Below are positions 10,439 to 21,838 of a stretch of 64,000 bases of DNA, in pieces. A program made the translations under genes and the position numbers. Where the stretch lies: NCBI GenBank assembly GCA_021613535.1, contig CP075492.1, positions 18,228,001-18,292,000 of the forward strand, in the 5' to 3' direction. Source of the DNA: Adineta vaga. Taxonomy: Eukaryota; Rotifera. The notes below the pieces were generated by a model, which did not search any database, was not told where the DNA came from, and was given only the letters and a program-made list of their open reading frames with translations. Positions within the stretch are counted from its first letter, which is position 1; each line of letters begins with the position of its first letter.

Positions 10439-11481
10439 TCAGCGTTCATTATTTATATTTACAGGTGTTACACGATTTCGATTTTTGCAAAAACACCGTT
10501 TGACTTGTTGACGAAAAGTACTTGAAACAATAATAAATATATAGAAAGTAGCCTTTTAAAAAGCAAAATTTAATTAACAAAACGATTAAAAACTAATATT
10601 TGACTTACTCCATAAAGGAGACCAATTAAAGTATTGACAATATTGAAAATAAAATAATCGATACCTTTCTCTCCAGCTGTTTCATTTATAGAAATTGCTG
10701 ATGATGAGTATAGCAGGAAAAAGGCAGTAGGTATAATAGGAATAATAGTTGCCATTACTTGTCCACAAATCATATACGTAAGTTGTCGATCAGCTCCTTG
10801 AAGTTGATTTAAATTTGTTAAATTGTGCATATTTCGATATGTAAGAATACCAAATAGAACACAAAGAATTAACGGAACTATTGTGAATAAAAACCAATTA
10901 TTAATATAATTAAAATAAATTTGCCAAAATTGATTATAAATTGCACAAACATTTGAACTAAAAACATAATAAATATCTGTTAAGTTTGTTTTCTCTTAAA
11001 AATAACTTTCAAAAACTGACTTTAAATCGACAAAAATTAAACATGGGATATTTTGAAGTAACCAAAAAATAATGAAACCAACACTAATACGATGAGTCAA
11101 TTTAATATTACTCAATCGTCGTAGTTTAACTTCTTTTGATGTCACTAAAAATTGATTAATTGTTGCTAAACATTCACATGTCATTGCTATACCTAGACAA
11201 GTATTAATTATATAATATCTCACTTTACACCAGAAAAGTGAAACAAGTGTCAAATCGATATGAAAGATAATAGCAAGACCTCGTGATAATCCTGTATTCA
11301 AAATATGTATACATCGAACAATGGCTGAGATAAGTAAAAAGAATGTACATGATTGACAGCGATACATATCAACAGTTGAAAATATAATTATATTCATTAT
11401 ACAACCAATTAAACTTATAATGAATATTATAGGAGCTACGTAGGATAAAAATATTTGAGTTATATATAACCATGATGCCAT
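10439..11481 (-). pseudogene. Rhodopsin-type 7TM receptor with an in-frame stop
   Basis: From ATG 11481 (MASWLYITQIFLSYVAP) the frame gives TM1-TM4-like hydrophobic segments, then a TAA at 10998-10996. The same frame resumes at once with the TM5-TM7 part. A GTAAGT donor at 10608 and an acceptor before 10552 join it to the tail (ATFYIFIIVSSTFRQQVKRC), ending at TGA 10439. It belongs to the large bdelloid family of FMRFamide-receptor-like 7TM proteins. Either it is a pseudogene by one nonsense change, or a 30-nt GT..AG stretch around the stop is a very short intron whose removal keeps the frame. I favour a recent pseudogene. A second receptor lies upstream on the same strand. Confidence 0.7.
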
Positions 11482-12093
11482 AATATATTTTTCTCTTTCG
11501 ATAATAAATCTACTATACAAATATCCATTTTGATCTAGATGGAAATAATAATCTTACTTACCCAAAATATCTCTACTTCTTTTCAATAATTTCTTGTTTG
11601 TCTATCTCAAGTAAATTTCATCGTTTTTTGAAACGTCTTTTTTCTTATTTTTCGAAGCTAAATAAGAAAATTCTTATGATATTTTCTGCTTTTTATCGTC
11701 TATTCATCTATTCAAAATAGCATAATTAATTTAATTTGTCGTTTCAAAACAAAATGCAGTACCCGATAAAAAGCCTTGAACTCTACTATATCATTTTGAC
11801 ACTTGATTAACTCTTTCAATACGAATTCTATTTTATGATGTTTACTAAGTAGTTGAGAAAACAAATTAATATATAAGTATTTTATTTGATTATGTTGTTG
11901 GTCGAATAACATTCTTTTTACGAAAAAATATTTCGTTGATAGATAATAGGGTGTGGGTGTGGGTGTGGGTGGGGTGTCGATGAGTGTGAGTCAGGCTATA
12001 TATTCTTAACCGTCACACACCCACACCCTTCAATTGATAATGAGATTAGTCCATGTTTAATTAACATTCTCGTTGATTTGAAGAGTATGATTA
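11482..12093. other. Intergenic, one hairpin
   Basis: Only the hairpin at 11948-12031 is recognisable. The minus frame at 11712-11912 lacks family features. Confidence 0.4.
11948..12031. repeat. G-first TGTGGG hairpin, long arm
   Basis: Three tandem GTGTGG units (AGGGTGTGGGTGTGGGTGTG, 11949 on) face CACACACCCACACCCT (12014-12029). This is one of the clearest telomere-like arms. Confidence 0.7.
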
Positions 12094-13077
12094 TCAATGT
12101 CGAGAAAAATAGCGGCATGTGAGAACGCTTTTCACTCCTTGTCGAAAGGTTTTTGAGACGAGAAAATTAGTATAACAGCTAATACAAAAGGGAATATAAG
12201 CGCCGAAGCTAGCTGTACTTGCCAGAAAACTGTCGAGACGCGTTTGAACAGTACTTCTTGATTGATATTGAGTAATTTGCTGGTACATAAGAATAATAGA
12301 TGGCATCAAACTGAAGATAAGATAAATACTTACGTCAACAAGTAGGATTTGAATAAGTTGATGATCTTTCGAACGAGCAGAACGTAAAGTAGCAGCAGTC
12401 GGTACTGATTCACTTGCTAAGATATTATGAGTAGGAGCAACTCGACTGATGTACCGCACATTTTTCACTGTCCATAATCCCAAAACAAGCATGCTTAAAG
12501 GTATAAGAATTCCTTTGACAATCAATGAATAATAACTGATCAATGTTAAATAAGTGCCAAGCTGATGGAAACAAACAAAATAACCCGGTGCGAATTGTAT
12601 AATTTGTGTAAAAGCCAATGCATGACTATGGCATAGTATCCAAAATACGGTACTAGAGATAATACATTGGTAAGCAAATCGCAGAGTGCTTTGTTGCCTT
12701 GTCCGAGCATTTGTTGATGTGATCAGCACTCGATCGATAGAAGCGAAAATGAGAAAAGTGGGACTGAGCACATCGAAAAGCAGAATGGTATATATGCGAC
12801 AACGACAAAAGAGAAGATTGTATACGCCCGGATCGACATTATAACCATTTCGTAATACTGTTGACAAGAGGGATGTAAAGATAAGTAATAAATTCGCAGT
12901 ATTCACCGCCACAAAGTAAACTGAACATGGATTCTTACGCAGGTCTCTCTTAGTAAAAACAATCAGACTAATCGCACTGCCTAGAGTGCCTAAACCTATG
13001 AGAAAAGTCCCACCAAATTTATATAAATTCGTCAGAACCAATTGTAACGATGCAATGAAATCAAGTTCTGACGACAT
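12094..13077 (-). CDS. 7TM G-protein-coupled receptor (327 aa)
   Basis: A single open frame from ATG 13077 (MSSELDFIASLQ) to the stop at 12094; codons upstream of that Met are not ATG starts. Seven hydrophobic segments are visible, beginning FGGTFLIGLGTLGSAISLIV, with VYFVAVNTANLLLIF as TM2 and IFASIDRVLI at the DRY-equivalent position. A Cys pair for the extracellular disulphide (RCRIY and the ECL2 Cys) and a short basic tail (RQGVKSVLTCRYFSRH) complete it. It is a rhodopsin-superfamily receptor of the FMRFamide-receptor-like bdelloid group and should sense a small peptide or odorant at the plasma membrane; the ligand is unknown. It is intronless, unlike its neighbour. Confidence 0.8.
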   Translation of the reverse strand: MSSELDFIASLQLVLTNLYKFGGTFLIGLGTLGSAISLIVFTKRDLRKNPCSVYFVAVNTANLLLIFTSLLSTVLRNGYNVDPGVYNLLFCRCRIYTILLFDVLSPTFLIFASIDRVLITSTNARTRQQSTLRFAYQCIISSTVFWILCHSHALAFTQIIQFAPGYFVCFHQLGTYLTLISYYSLIVKGILIPLSMLVLGLWTVKNVRYISRVAPTHNILASESVPTAATLRSARSKDHQLIQILLVDVSIYLIFSLMPSIILMYQQITQYQSRSTVQTRLDSFLASTASFGAYIPFCISCYTNFLVSKTFRQGVKSVLTCRYFSRH

Positions 13078-13429
13078 TCGAATTAATTTATGTAAAAAGA
13101 AATTCAATATTATTTAGTGCGCAACAATCTATCCTTCGCTTTTTTCTAACACTATTAACGGATTGTTGGTTGCATATTATGTATGCGTATATATATATAT
13201 ATATATTTATATATGATGCGCATTATAATAATTATTTTACATCTGTAAGGAAGATCGAGGTAAAAACTATAGACGTTCGTTTATTATATCTTAGAGAGGT
13301 GGATGAAAGTATATTAAAATATTTATCGTATACTTTTATGTCATGAGAAAAAGTTCATTTCGGCGTAAACTCAATGCTCTTTTAATTAACAATGACAGTC
13401 ATCGAGCATTGGACAACAGATACCCATTT

Positions 13430-13481
13430 TGAGGGTATGGGTGTGTCTTATGGTCAGAAGAATACCCACATCACTATCACC
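13430..13481. repeat. Degenerate G-first TGTGGG hairpin
   Basis: TGAGGGTATGGGTGTG (13430-13445) faces ATACCCACATCACTATCACC. Several mismatches suggest age. Confidence 0.4.
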
Positions 13482-14025
13482 AATGTTTTCATAGTAACTG
13501 TTTAGATCCAAAGAAAGATTAACATGATCTTAGTATTACTAAGAAGAACCAGAGAGAGAGAGAGATCTAGTTGAATTTCACCCAATTCATCTTTCTATTG
13601 GTTAACATTATCAAAGTCATTACAAATATCTTAGATAGTATAAGGTGTAGAAATATATGTAAAAACGCAATTCTGTTAAATGGTAGGCTTCAATTAAATA
13701 TATTCAAAGTATCAACAATATGAAACGTCTAACTTTCTGTCCTATATGGAAAAATTGAGCGCACTAGTACAGTCAATTTCCCAAATAACGACGCAAAATG
13801 AGTACATCATTTTGTTTTTGCTTGCGTTCATCTATTTTAAGATCGATCTCTAATAATTTTATATTTGGAAAATCTTTCGATGACGCTCTTTCTAATGATG
13901 AATATTTTGTTGAGTTTCGTCCATGTTTTGATAGAGATATCACCGGTCTACGGCAAGGAAATCTTAACATCGCTATTTAGTATCACTTCCGTAATAACGA
14001 CGGCCAGCTAATTTTCTTCCCTAAT

Positions 14026-14080
14026 CTTGAGGGTGTGGATATTCGATAGATGTAATACTAACACACCCACACCATCAAGA
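14026..14080. repeat. G-first TGTGGG hairpin
   Basis: TCTTGAGGGTGTGG (14026-14039) faces ACACCCACACCATCAAGA (14063-14080). Pairing extends into the TCTTGA/TCAAGA edges. Confidence 0.65.
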
Positions 14081-14574
14081 TTTTTGACCGTTTCAGTGAG
14101 AGAAATGCATTTGAACGCTTTTGCTTCGATTCAGAAAGAAGTTAAATTGATAATACAGACACATTTAGTCTGTGTTTCGTAGTTATACGGGAGGCATTAA
14201 TGAAGGTAATCATGGATCGATGTGATTTTCATACATACATTTTTTTTCTTTTCTACCATCATACAAGCACACCCACACTTTTTCTCTAGATGCAGCCAAA
14301 AGAAAGTGAACGATGCAGAAAAAATGACGGATATTTGCAACGCAACATATATACATACAGAGAAAGAACAATACAAAAGACACAATACTTTTCTCCTTCA
14401 CAATACTTGCGTGAGTGAAAGATGCAACAATCAATAGAATATAATACGAAATATTCGCATCTCATCCGATGATTTTAACGAAAAAAAACACGATCATTCA
14501 ACATTTAAAGTTATTCAAAACTACCAATGTAACTGTGCAAGTGAAACATATATGGTATCTCACATCTAATTGAC

Positions 14575-14622
14575 TAGGGTGTGGGTCACATTACTCATTT
14601 TCAATTACACCCACACCCTCTA
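14575..14622. repeat. G-first TGTGGG hairpin
   Basis: TAGGGTGTGGGT (14575-14586) pairs with ACACCCACACCCTCTA (14607-14622). Compact, with a spacer of about 20 nt. Confidence 0.65.
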
Positions 14623-14937
14623 TCTTTAATTAAAAGATTATTGTGTAAAATCAGTTCCTGACTAGTTTTTATTTTATCTTATTTCTTATGTGTCTGTATG
14701 AAGTATGAAATGTACTATATTCGACTCTATCATGCGTGAGTGTCATATTTAAAATTTTTTCTCTGTGTCATACGATAATGTATATAGATAGTATATTTTT
14801 TTTTCATCTTTTCTCTTTCACCGTTATTAGTGTATTTTCTTTAGATAGACGCTCCAAAGTACGTCTCATTTGAGTGAATACACGTGCAAATGAACTAGAG
14901 TGAAAGTAAAAACGGAAATAACGCAGTGATATTGAAA

Positions 14938-15909
14938 ATGTTTGGCAGCAATAATAACAAAGTAATCATATTTTCTATGATTACAATCGTTTGTTTTCTT
15001 ATGATATATATGGAGTCAAAAATAAATTATATTTCACAATTATGGGACGATCGTATTTTATTATATAATTCTAAAAGATGTGTCATTATTTTACGTGAAC
15101 TCTATGGTCGACTTGGCAATACTTTGTTTCAATTTGCTACTGCTTATGGTTTATCACGTCATCGTTCATGTCGATTGTATATTGATTCGGGATTTATCGA
15201 TGAACTCAATGAATTATTCGATATTAATTTAAGTAATCTAATAACAGAATCTCAATTGAATTATTATTTTTATTATAATCCAAATTCAACTGAAAGAATC
15301 GACAATCATTGTACATTTTATCCTCATCTATTGAATCCAAACTATACTCATTCAATCGAATTATATGCATATTGGCAAGTATATAAATATTTCATCGATT
15401 ATAGAGAACAAATCAAACAACAATTACGTTTTAAACAAACAACTTTAGATCGAGTGAATCAATTTCTCAATAAAACTATCAATAGACATAATTTAACTCT
15501 CGTAGGAATACATATTCGTCGAACTGATTTTATATTAAAAAATCGACCTATTTCATCAGATAAATACATATTTAATGCTATGTCCTATTTTCAAACTAAA
15601 TATGGTTTAGTAACATTTGTTTTTGTATCAGATGATAAACCATATTGTCAAAAATCATTTGGTCAAATAAAGAATGTTTTAATAACACCAAATACTTTCC
15701 AAGCAATTGATGATTTAGCTATATTAACTTTATGTGATCATCTTATTCTTACAGTTGGTACATTTGGATGGTGGGGTGGATTTCTTTTACGTAATAAAAT
15801 AGGTGAAATAATAACTGATTCTAAACCAGATCATTCTCCTCTCGATGTTGATTGCCGACAAGAAGATTATTTTCCACCTTGGTTTTCATTTTTGAATCAA
15901 ACTACCTGA
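14938..15909 (+). CDS. GT11-family alpha-1,2-fucosyltransferase-like enzyme (323 aa)
   Basis: ATG 14938 is the first real Met (MFGSNNNKVI). Residues about 8-25 form a type II signal anchor. Family motifs follow in order: GRLGNTLFQFATAYGLSR near residues 56-73, the donor-binding VGIHIRRTDF near 190, and LTVGTFGWWGGFL near 280. GT11 enzymes move fucose from GDP-fucose to galactose in the Golgi. Length matches the family, several N-x-T/S sites are present and there are no introns. Its stop is only 71 nt from the next start on the same strand, so the two may be co-transcribed. The acceptor glycan is unknown. Confidence 0.85.
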   Translation: MFGSNNNKVIIFSMITIVCFLMIYMESKINYISQLWDDRILLYNSKRCVIILRELYGRLGNTLFQFATAYGLSRHRSCRLYIDSGFIDELNELFDINLSNLITESQLNYYFYYNPNSTERIDNHCTFYPHLLNPNYTHSIELYAYWQVYKYFIDYREQIKQQLRFKQTTLDRVNQFLNKTINRHNLTLVGIHIRRTDFILKNRPISSDKYIFNAMSYFQTKYGLVTFVFVSDDKPYCQKSFGQIKNVLITPNTFQAIDDLAILTLCDHLILTVGTFGWWGGFLLRNKIGEIITDSKPDHSPLDVDCRQEDYFPPWFSFLNQTT

Positions 15910-15960
15910 ATGAATTCTCAATCATAATTTATTTGATGAAGAAACGATTAAAACTCTTTC

Positions 15961-15980
15961 CTGTTTTTTTTTTCTAGAAT
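15961..15980 (+). promoter_or_regulatory. Polypyrimidine tract and splice acceptor just before a start codon
   Basis: The run of T ends in CTAG three bases before ATG 15981, inside a 71-nt intergenic gap. That is what a spliced-leader trans-splice acceptor would look like in an operon. Bdelloids are known to trans-splice; use of this site is inferred. Confidence 0.5.
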
Positions 15981-17018
15981 ATGACTGAAGATACTAACCA
16001 CCGTAGTCATAAAAATATTTATCTACTCATCGTATTTATCACCATTGGAATCTTTCTTATCTATACAGTTTGGCATTATTCATATTCTTTTTCTTATTAT
16101 AAATTTTTTTCAAAGAAATCAAATAAGAAAACAATAACAATTGTTACGGCTTATTTTCCTTTTCCAAAAGCTAAACATAGTCAATCGGATTATTTATCAT
16201 GGTTAGAAAATTTGTTCTCATTCTGTCAATCACCAATGGTTATATTTACCTCTCCTGAATTCTATCCGATTCTCTATCGACTAAGAAAAAATGGATCATT
16301 ACCATCATATTTCATTCTCGTTTATAAAACTCCTTTACAAATGCCTCCTATTACATCGCTTATATCTACTTTCGAACAACAATATCAAATAGATCCAGAA
16401 CGTGCTTATCATTCCGTTGATCTTTATGCTGTATGGTGTGCGAAATCATTTATGTTGAATCGTACTGCTGAACTCAATCCATTTCATACAAAGTTTTTTC
16501 TTTATGTGGATTCTGGAGCATTTCGATCACCAAAGTATCGATTTCAAGCATGGCCAGATGCATCCACTCTCAGTAATATATTCAATACTAATCGATTTCT
16601 TCTTGGTATGATTACTCGACTTCCCCATCGATTTTGTTCTTTTAAATATCAAATAACCAATGGTCCACTCAAAATAAATCTCTTCCAAGCTGGTTTTATG
16701 GGTGGTTCAATTGATACTATTCGTTGGTGGACTTCAGTTTTCTATGAGACAATTAATGATTATCGTCGAAGAAACTTTTTCATTGGAAAAGATCAACATA
16801 TAATGAATACAATTGCATTAGTATATGCTACTCGTATTAATGTACTTCTACCGTTTCTAACCTCATGTGGTGATGTCTGGTTTGATTTTGGACCACTATT
16901 TTCAAACAAATATGAAAGAGCGAACTTGTCATACTCGGATTATTGTCAGGAACAGAAATTATCTGAAATTGTTATTCCTTTCGATAAGATCTGTAAAAAC
17001 TTCAAAAATCTTTTATAA
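15981..17018 (+). CDS. HtrL/YibB-like type II membrane protein (345 aa)
   Basis: An N-terminal anchor (residues 13-33, IYLLIVFITIGIFLIYTVWH) is followed by ITIVTAYFPFPKAKHSQSDY and YLSWLENLFSFCQSPMVIFT, the opening of the HtrL_YibB domain. Then come FFLYVDSGAFR, a DxD-like nucleotide-sugar site by analogy with glycosyltransferases, and LFQAGFMGGSIDTIRWW. The domain is best known from bacterial surface-polysaccharide loci and also occurs in some invertebrates; its reaction is not established. Intronless and directly downstream of the GT11 gene, it probably acts on the same glycans in the secretory pathway. Confidence 0.75.
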   Translation: MTEDTNHRSHKNIYLLIVFITIGIFLIYTVWHYSYSFSYYKFFSKKSNKKTITIVTAYFPFPKAKHSQSDYLSWLENLFSFCQSPMVIFTSPEFYPILYRLRKNGSLPSYFILVYKTPLQMPPITSLISTFEQQYQIDPERAYHSVDLYAVWCAKSFMLNRTAELNPFHTKFFLYVDSGAFRSPKYRFQAWPDASTLSNIFNTNRFLLGMITRLPHRFCSFKYQITNGPLKINLFQAGFMGGSIDTIRWWTSVFYETINDYRRRNFFIGKDQHIMNTIALVYATRINVLLPFLTSCGDVWFDFGPLFSNKYERANLSYSDYCQEQKLSEIVIPFDKICKNFKNLL

Positions 17019-17574
17019 TATATTGATAATGAGTTGTTTATATCAACACTTACATTCGTAAAAACCGAAGAATCTTTCTTTATGTTGTATATTTCAGATT
17101 CTATCTATGAGAATTCATCTCAGAAATTGTTTATTATTTTACAATAGCTGATTATAAATAATTCATTCTTGTAATGAACAATCAAAGCACTCTCACCCTT
17201 GAATTATACTGTCAGGAATTACAATGTTGAAATATTCGTTTTATATCCATCTTTTTAGCATTATGTAACATTCAGATACGATGAAGAAAAGTGCATTTAA
17301 TGTTTAAAATAAATGCTTTATATAGATATATAAAAATGATTTTTCGAATAATGATGTATATTTTCTGTTAAAAATATCTTTTTGCAAAATTCTGAAAAAT
17401 ATTTTATTCGTTTGATAAATATAAAATAACATTTATAATAAAAAAAAAAGAACTCGTTAATTTGCTTCTTATGTAGATAAATTAACTTATAAAAGATAAA
17501 AATAATACGTTTTATTTGATATAAAATGCAATAGTAAAAATACGTTATTTCATAATCTACAAACTATTATCATC
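17019..17574. other. Intergenic, no supported gene
   Basis: AT-rich. It probably contains the 3' UTR of the preceding gene and the flank of the F-box relic. I see no repeat or hairpin. Confidence 0.4.
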
Positions 17575-18304
17575 ATGTCACAAACAACATTTGAACGTTT
17601 TAAATATCTGACTATTATTCATGTTTTTCATTCATTTGATCAATTCAATTATCGATTCAATATTCTCATTAGAAGCATTCCATTTGATTTAACTAATCAA
17701 AATATACAAAAGAAATTTCAATGTGAAGAAACACTTCGAAATCAACTTTACTCATTACATTTATTCAACAAAGAAACATGTTATTCAGTTCGTTTATTTA
17801 TTCTTTCACAGTTTTCACTTTTACAATTTCCTCATCTTCGTTCATTAACTTTACACAAAATAATTGAAGATTGTCATCAATAAGTGAATTATCTTGTTTT
17901 CGAATGATCGGTTGTCGTAGATTATATCAGATGATATAATATCTCAATTATCGATGTCATAATTACAAATATTGAAATCTGCAATACAATTAACATCATT
18001 AACTATCAATTTATCTCATTTAGTACGTTGGTTCGATGATGACGAATTATGCAAATATTTCAATAAATCTATTAAAAAATCGGTGATCTGTAATCGATCA
18101 TTTGACAATATTGAACAACTTGAATGTACTGCAAATGAATCGGATATTTTATTCTTAATCAAACATTTATTCAAATTAAAGTATCTAAAAATTTATAGGT
18201 GTTCAAAGAATTCTGCAATATCTTGGGTTAAAAACGAAGTAGAAAAAATAGGATTAAATGTAACTGTTGATTTCGATGACAAAATAGATTTTTTATCACG
18301 ATAA
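17575..18304 (+). pseudogene. Decayed F-box / LRR protein gene
   Basis: The first frame (17575-17883) starts MSQTTFERFKYLTIIHVFHS, keeps the NYRFNILIRSI segment after a shortened F-box, and ends at a TAA in QFPHLRSLTLHKI. The second (17972-18304) matches the typical C-terminal block (LTSLTINLSHLVRWFDDDEL to the end). The middle LRR repeats are deleted and the F-box is eroded. This is a different subfamily from the copy at 4544. Confidence 0.65.
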
Positions 18305-20130
18305 GCATAACTCAGCATCGCTGATCTTCTCTATAGTATAGTAGTCAAGTCATTGTTTATTATTAACCATTGTTTTCATTTGTTCAACCATCGCATCATC
18401 ATCATTGAAAACTAATGAGATGGTTCAGCTATTGATCATTAAAGGAAATCGTTAAGTCAGTAATATTTGTTAAAATTAGAATATAACTTAGATTATCATC
18501 TAAAACCTTATCAGTATGACAAAAGTTTCGACTAAAATTGATTATACCAACGTGTTTGAGTTGTATGGAATATGGAACATGGTTCCATTCGATAGGGAAA
18601 CAATGAAAATATCTATGTGCAAAAAATCATCGTCTTTCGATGCAAAATCGATTATTTCCATTCATAAATATCGGACAGGGTGGTCTCGTGATCAATCCAG
18701 ATGCGTAATAGTTCAGGTCGAGAACCAACGATTGTAATAAAGGATGCAAATCGATCAAATGAGAAACTACAATAACGAAGAAAAGATGTTCTGCAAGGCG
18801 GATACCATATCGTCTTTGATCAAATAAGATTTTTTCCATTTGACACTTCTATGTAAAATAATCTTGAAGATAAGGAAAAGAGCGAATTGATGTACTAAGA
18901 TCACACATTCACCATCACTGTCGAGCGCATTTGATCAGACAATAAGAAGGAGAGGAGTATAGACGAAAGCATCTCTCTTCACTTACAAGAGTTCACATCG
19001 GTGAAGATGTTAAAATTTTTGTTATATTTTTCTCTCTCATCTGTAAATTGCGACTCATAGAATTTCATAATCAACAGTAAAAAGTAAATAATTTTGTTAT
19101 TATCTAAAAAAAATAAACAAATAATGTTAATTGGTCTTATGTTTCACGATGTCCAAAATATAATTGGATTCCAAATCAAGAATCTTTATGATAATGTGAA
19201 AAACAATGGTCAAATCATAATGATTGGTATAAGAAATAATTTACTCATGATTTTTTTTTTGATTTTTAATAATGTAAAAGAATAAAAATATCGATTTCTT
19301 CTGGATTCATACGCTCTAGTTTCATTCATCTTCTTCAATGACCAAACTTCCGTTCATCAAAATCTTGGGTAAAAAGAGACATTAAGGATAGATGTGATTG
19401 AATATGTAAAAAGCCTAATTCACACCCGTGCTAACACTCTCATCCTCGACACACTTGTGATTCTGATAGAATGGCATAAAATTACATAACAATGAATTGA
19501 TCCAGTATTTGTTATAGAAGAATATACAGTTATTCAAATGATCCCTTTTTTATTTATTTAATTATCGAGATCAGTAAAAAATAATATGAGGAACGTGGAT
19601 AAGCGAGAATGTTGCTTTTGAAAGGAAAATCTCAGAGACGCCAACATCATTAAGATGGTTGGTCGTTTTTGTGTTCATACGGAATGATAAGTGAAAAAAA
19701 GCGCTTTTACTATTTTATGATTCCCACAAACTTTCAGGAAAGTGTTTTTCACTTATCACTTTCATCTCATACGTAATGACTAAAAAAAGAAAGCTTTTAT
19801 TTATTTTCCCACATTGATAGAGAAGTATTCCACACTTATTGTATATATTCATCACCAACAAAAAATATGGGAACATATTTTCTGGTATGTGTAAAGTCTA
19901 TACGCTGCTTCTTTTCATTGCTTTGATTATATCACAAAAGGAATCAGGAATATATTTACTTTTCGCTTCCTCAGCCTTCTATCTGAAGCAAAGTATGAAA
20001 AAAGATCGAATGACACTACAAGTCACTTGCGTGTGAGAAGTTTCTCGACTGTTCATATTATTTTCAGAAGATTAATTCCATTTCGATCAATTTTTAGATA
20101 TATCATTTTCATTTAATTACTAAAGACATA
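18305..20130. other. Intergenic, no supported gene
   Basis: Short frames at 18516, 19094 and 19839 lack family features. An imperfect stem (GATAAGTGAAAAA near 19688 against TTTTTCACTTATC near 19745) may form a hairpin. Nothing else is recognisable over 1.8 kb. Confidence 0.35.
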
Positions 20131-21838
20131 ATGTTTCGACAGTATCTGGTTCTGATGAGTATTTGTATAGTATCAACTGTAAGAGTTGGAGAAATTTTCC
20201 AAGCCATCTATGTGCAACAGTCGATGAACATCAATGCTTCGTTCATGTTTCAATTTTCAAGTAGTTGTAGCGAATGTTTATGTTACGCAATTGAATCAAT
20301 CCAGATTTATAATATTATCAATTGTGTAAAAGACACACGATGGTGTTATTTTTATACAAACTTTTCCACAAACTATACTTTTCATGCAAATAACAATGTT
20401 TCTGTTTATTTATTTCAAATACCTACGGTACCTCCGACAACAACAACAACAACAACAACAACCACAACCACAACCACAACTACAACCACAACCACAACCA
20501 CAACCACAACAAAAACAACAACAACAATAATAACAACAATGTCCTCTCCAGAAACTTCGATGGTCACAACTACAAAGGCAGCAATAACCAGTGTTGGATC
20601 CATGAGTAAGTGTTTTTTTTAAAGGTGAAGATGAGTTTGATGAGAAGAGACTTACATATGAGTATATTGAAAAAAATATTTATCACTAAAATTGACCAGA
20701 GAAATGGAGCGATCACAGGATCTCTTCTCGCTTCAGATCAGGACAAAAAATTCTTTTCAATATAATCTAGAAACTTTCTCACTGCTTGTTTATTTCAGGT
20801 ACGTATAACGCCAAAAGTGTGACTACTCAACCATTAATATCGAATGCATGGGTTCGAACACAAAATATGACAGTGGCAAGAATGTATCACACAGGAATAT
20901 ATATACCTGAAACAAACAATGTGTTAATTGCAGGTGGTTCAGGAGTTATATCGATGGAATTATTTATTTCCTCGAATAGATCATTCAGAAAGACGGTAGA
21001 TATGACACAGACAAAACTAATGCATTCAGCTGATCGCCTTGATACACATACTATTTTAATCGCTGGTAATACGACTGCTGATTTCTACGATCCTATCGCA
21101 GATATCATTAATAGAACTATGAGTATAAGTGCACCTCGTTTCTATTTTACCTCAACAGCTATCGAAGTAAATGGCACCACGAATGTATTTCTCTATGGTG
21201 GAGTTTCAACCACATCAGGAACCACTTATCTGTCAACGGTGGATGTGTATAACAGCAGCACAAAAAGTTTCTCTTTAACAAGAATGTCATTTGCTCGATA
21301 TTATCATACGGTCACAAAACTTCCCAATGGTAATGTTATTATTGCTGGGGGTTCACCGGCAAAACCTACCATTCTTAACAGCTTGGAAATGTACAATAGT
21401 AGTTCAAATTCATTTGTGAATTTGACTGCTCGTATGTCAAGTCTACGCTATTATCATAGTGCTACATACATTCCTTCACTCCAGTCAATTCTTTTCGCCG
21501 GTGGATCTTCTACCACAAGCAACAGTTTAAAAACGTTTGAATTATTCAATGTGACCACTCTTAAATTTGTACGTAATGGTACATTGCGTGAAACAAGAAC
21601 CGCTCATACAGCGACTCTTCTTAATAATGAACAAGTTCTCTTTGTCGGTGGTGATCCCGCAACGATAGCAACGGAAATTTTTGATCCAACTACATTTACT
21701 ACCCGTTATGCAGCCAATCTGTCCGTAGCTCGTAGTTATCATTCAGCAACATTACTCGGCAATTCAGGTCAAGTGCTCATTTGTGGCGGTAAAGATAGTG
21801 GCGTCGCAGTAAATAGTTGTGAAATTTACTATCCCTAA
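20131..21838 (+). CDS. Secreted Thr-rich kelch-repeat protein (504 aa, two exons)
   Basis: ATG 20131 begins a signal peptide (MFRQYLVLMSICIVSTVRVG). A Cys-bearing segment and then an almost pure Thr stretch from (ACA/ACC)n codons at 20438-20520 resemble a mucin-type O-glycosylated stalk. The intron 20606-20798 (GTAAGT..TTTCAG) joins exon 2 in frame. Exon 2 holds about six kelch-type blades, each with an R..HT or YYHS step followed by GG (for example MSFARYYHTVTKLPNGNVII). These should form a beta-propeller. The substrate or partner is unknown; similar extracellular kelch proteins are very numerous in bdelloids. The Thr codon run is prone to length change. Confidence 0.8.

Larger units (their letters stand above)
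13078..14937. other. Intergenic with three hairpins
   Basis: Contains an (AT)n run near 13190, an (AG)n run near 13553, and hairpins at 13430, 14026 and 14575. The overlapping frames at 13773-13980 and 14197-14437 lie on opposite strands and show no family features. Confidence 0.4.

Noticed and set aside
11702-11912. Possible N-terminal exon of the 7TM receptor
   Set aside because: No signal or membrane segment, no donor that keeps phase, and the receptor has its own Met at 11481.
13773-13980. Open frames on both strands
   Set aside because: They overlap each other, show no domain or splice context, and the composition explains them.
14197-14437. Three overlapping frames on two strands
   Set aside because: Low-complexity pyrimidine-rich sequence; no family features.
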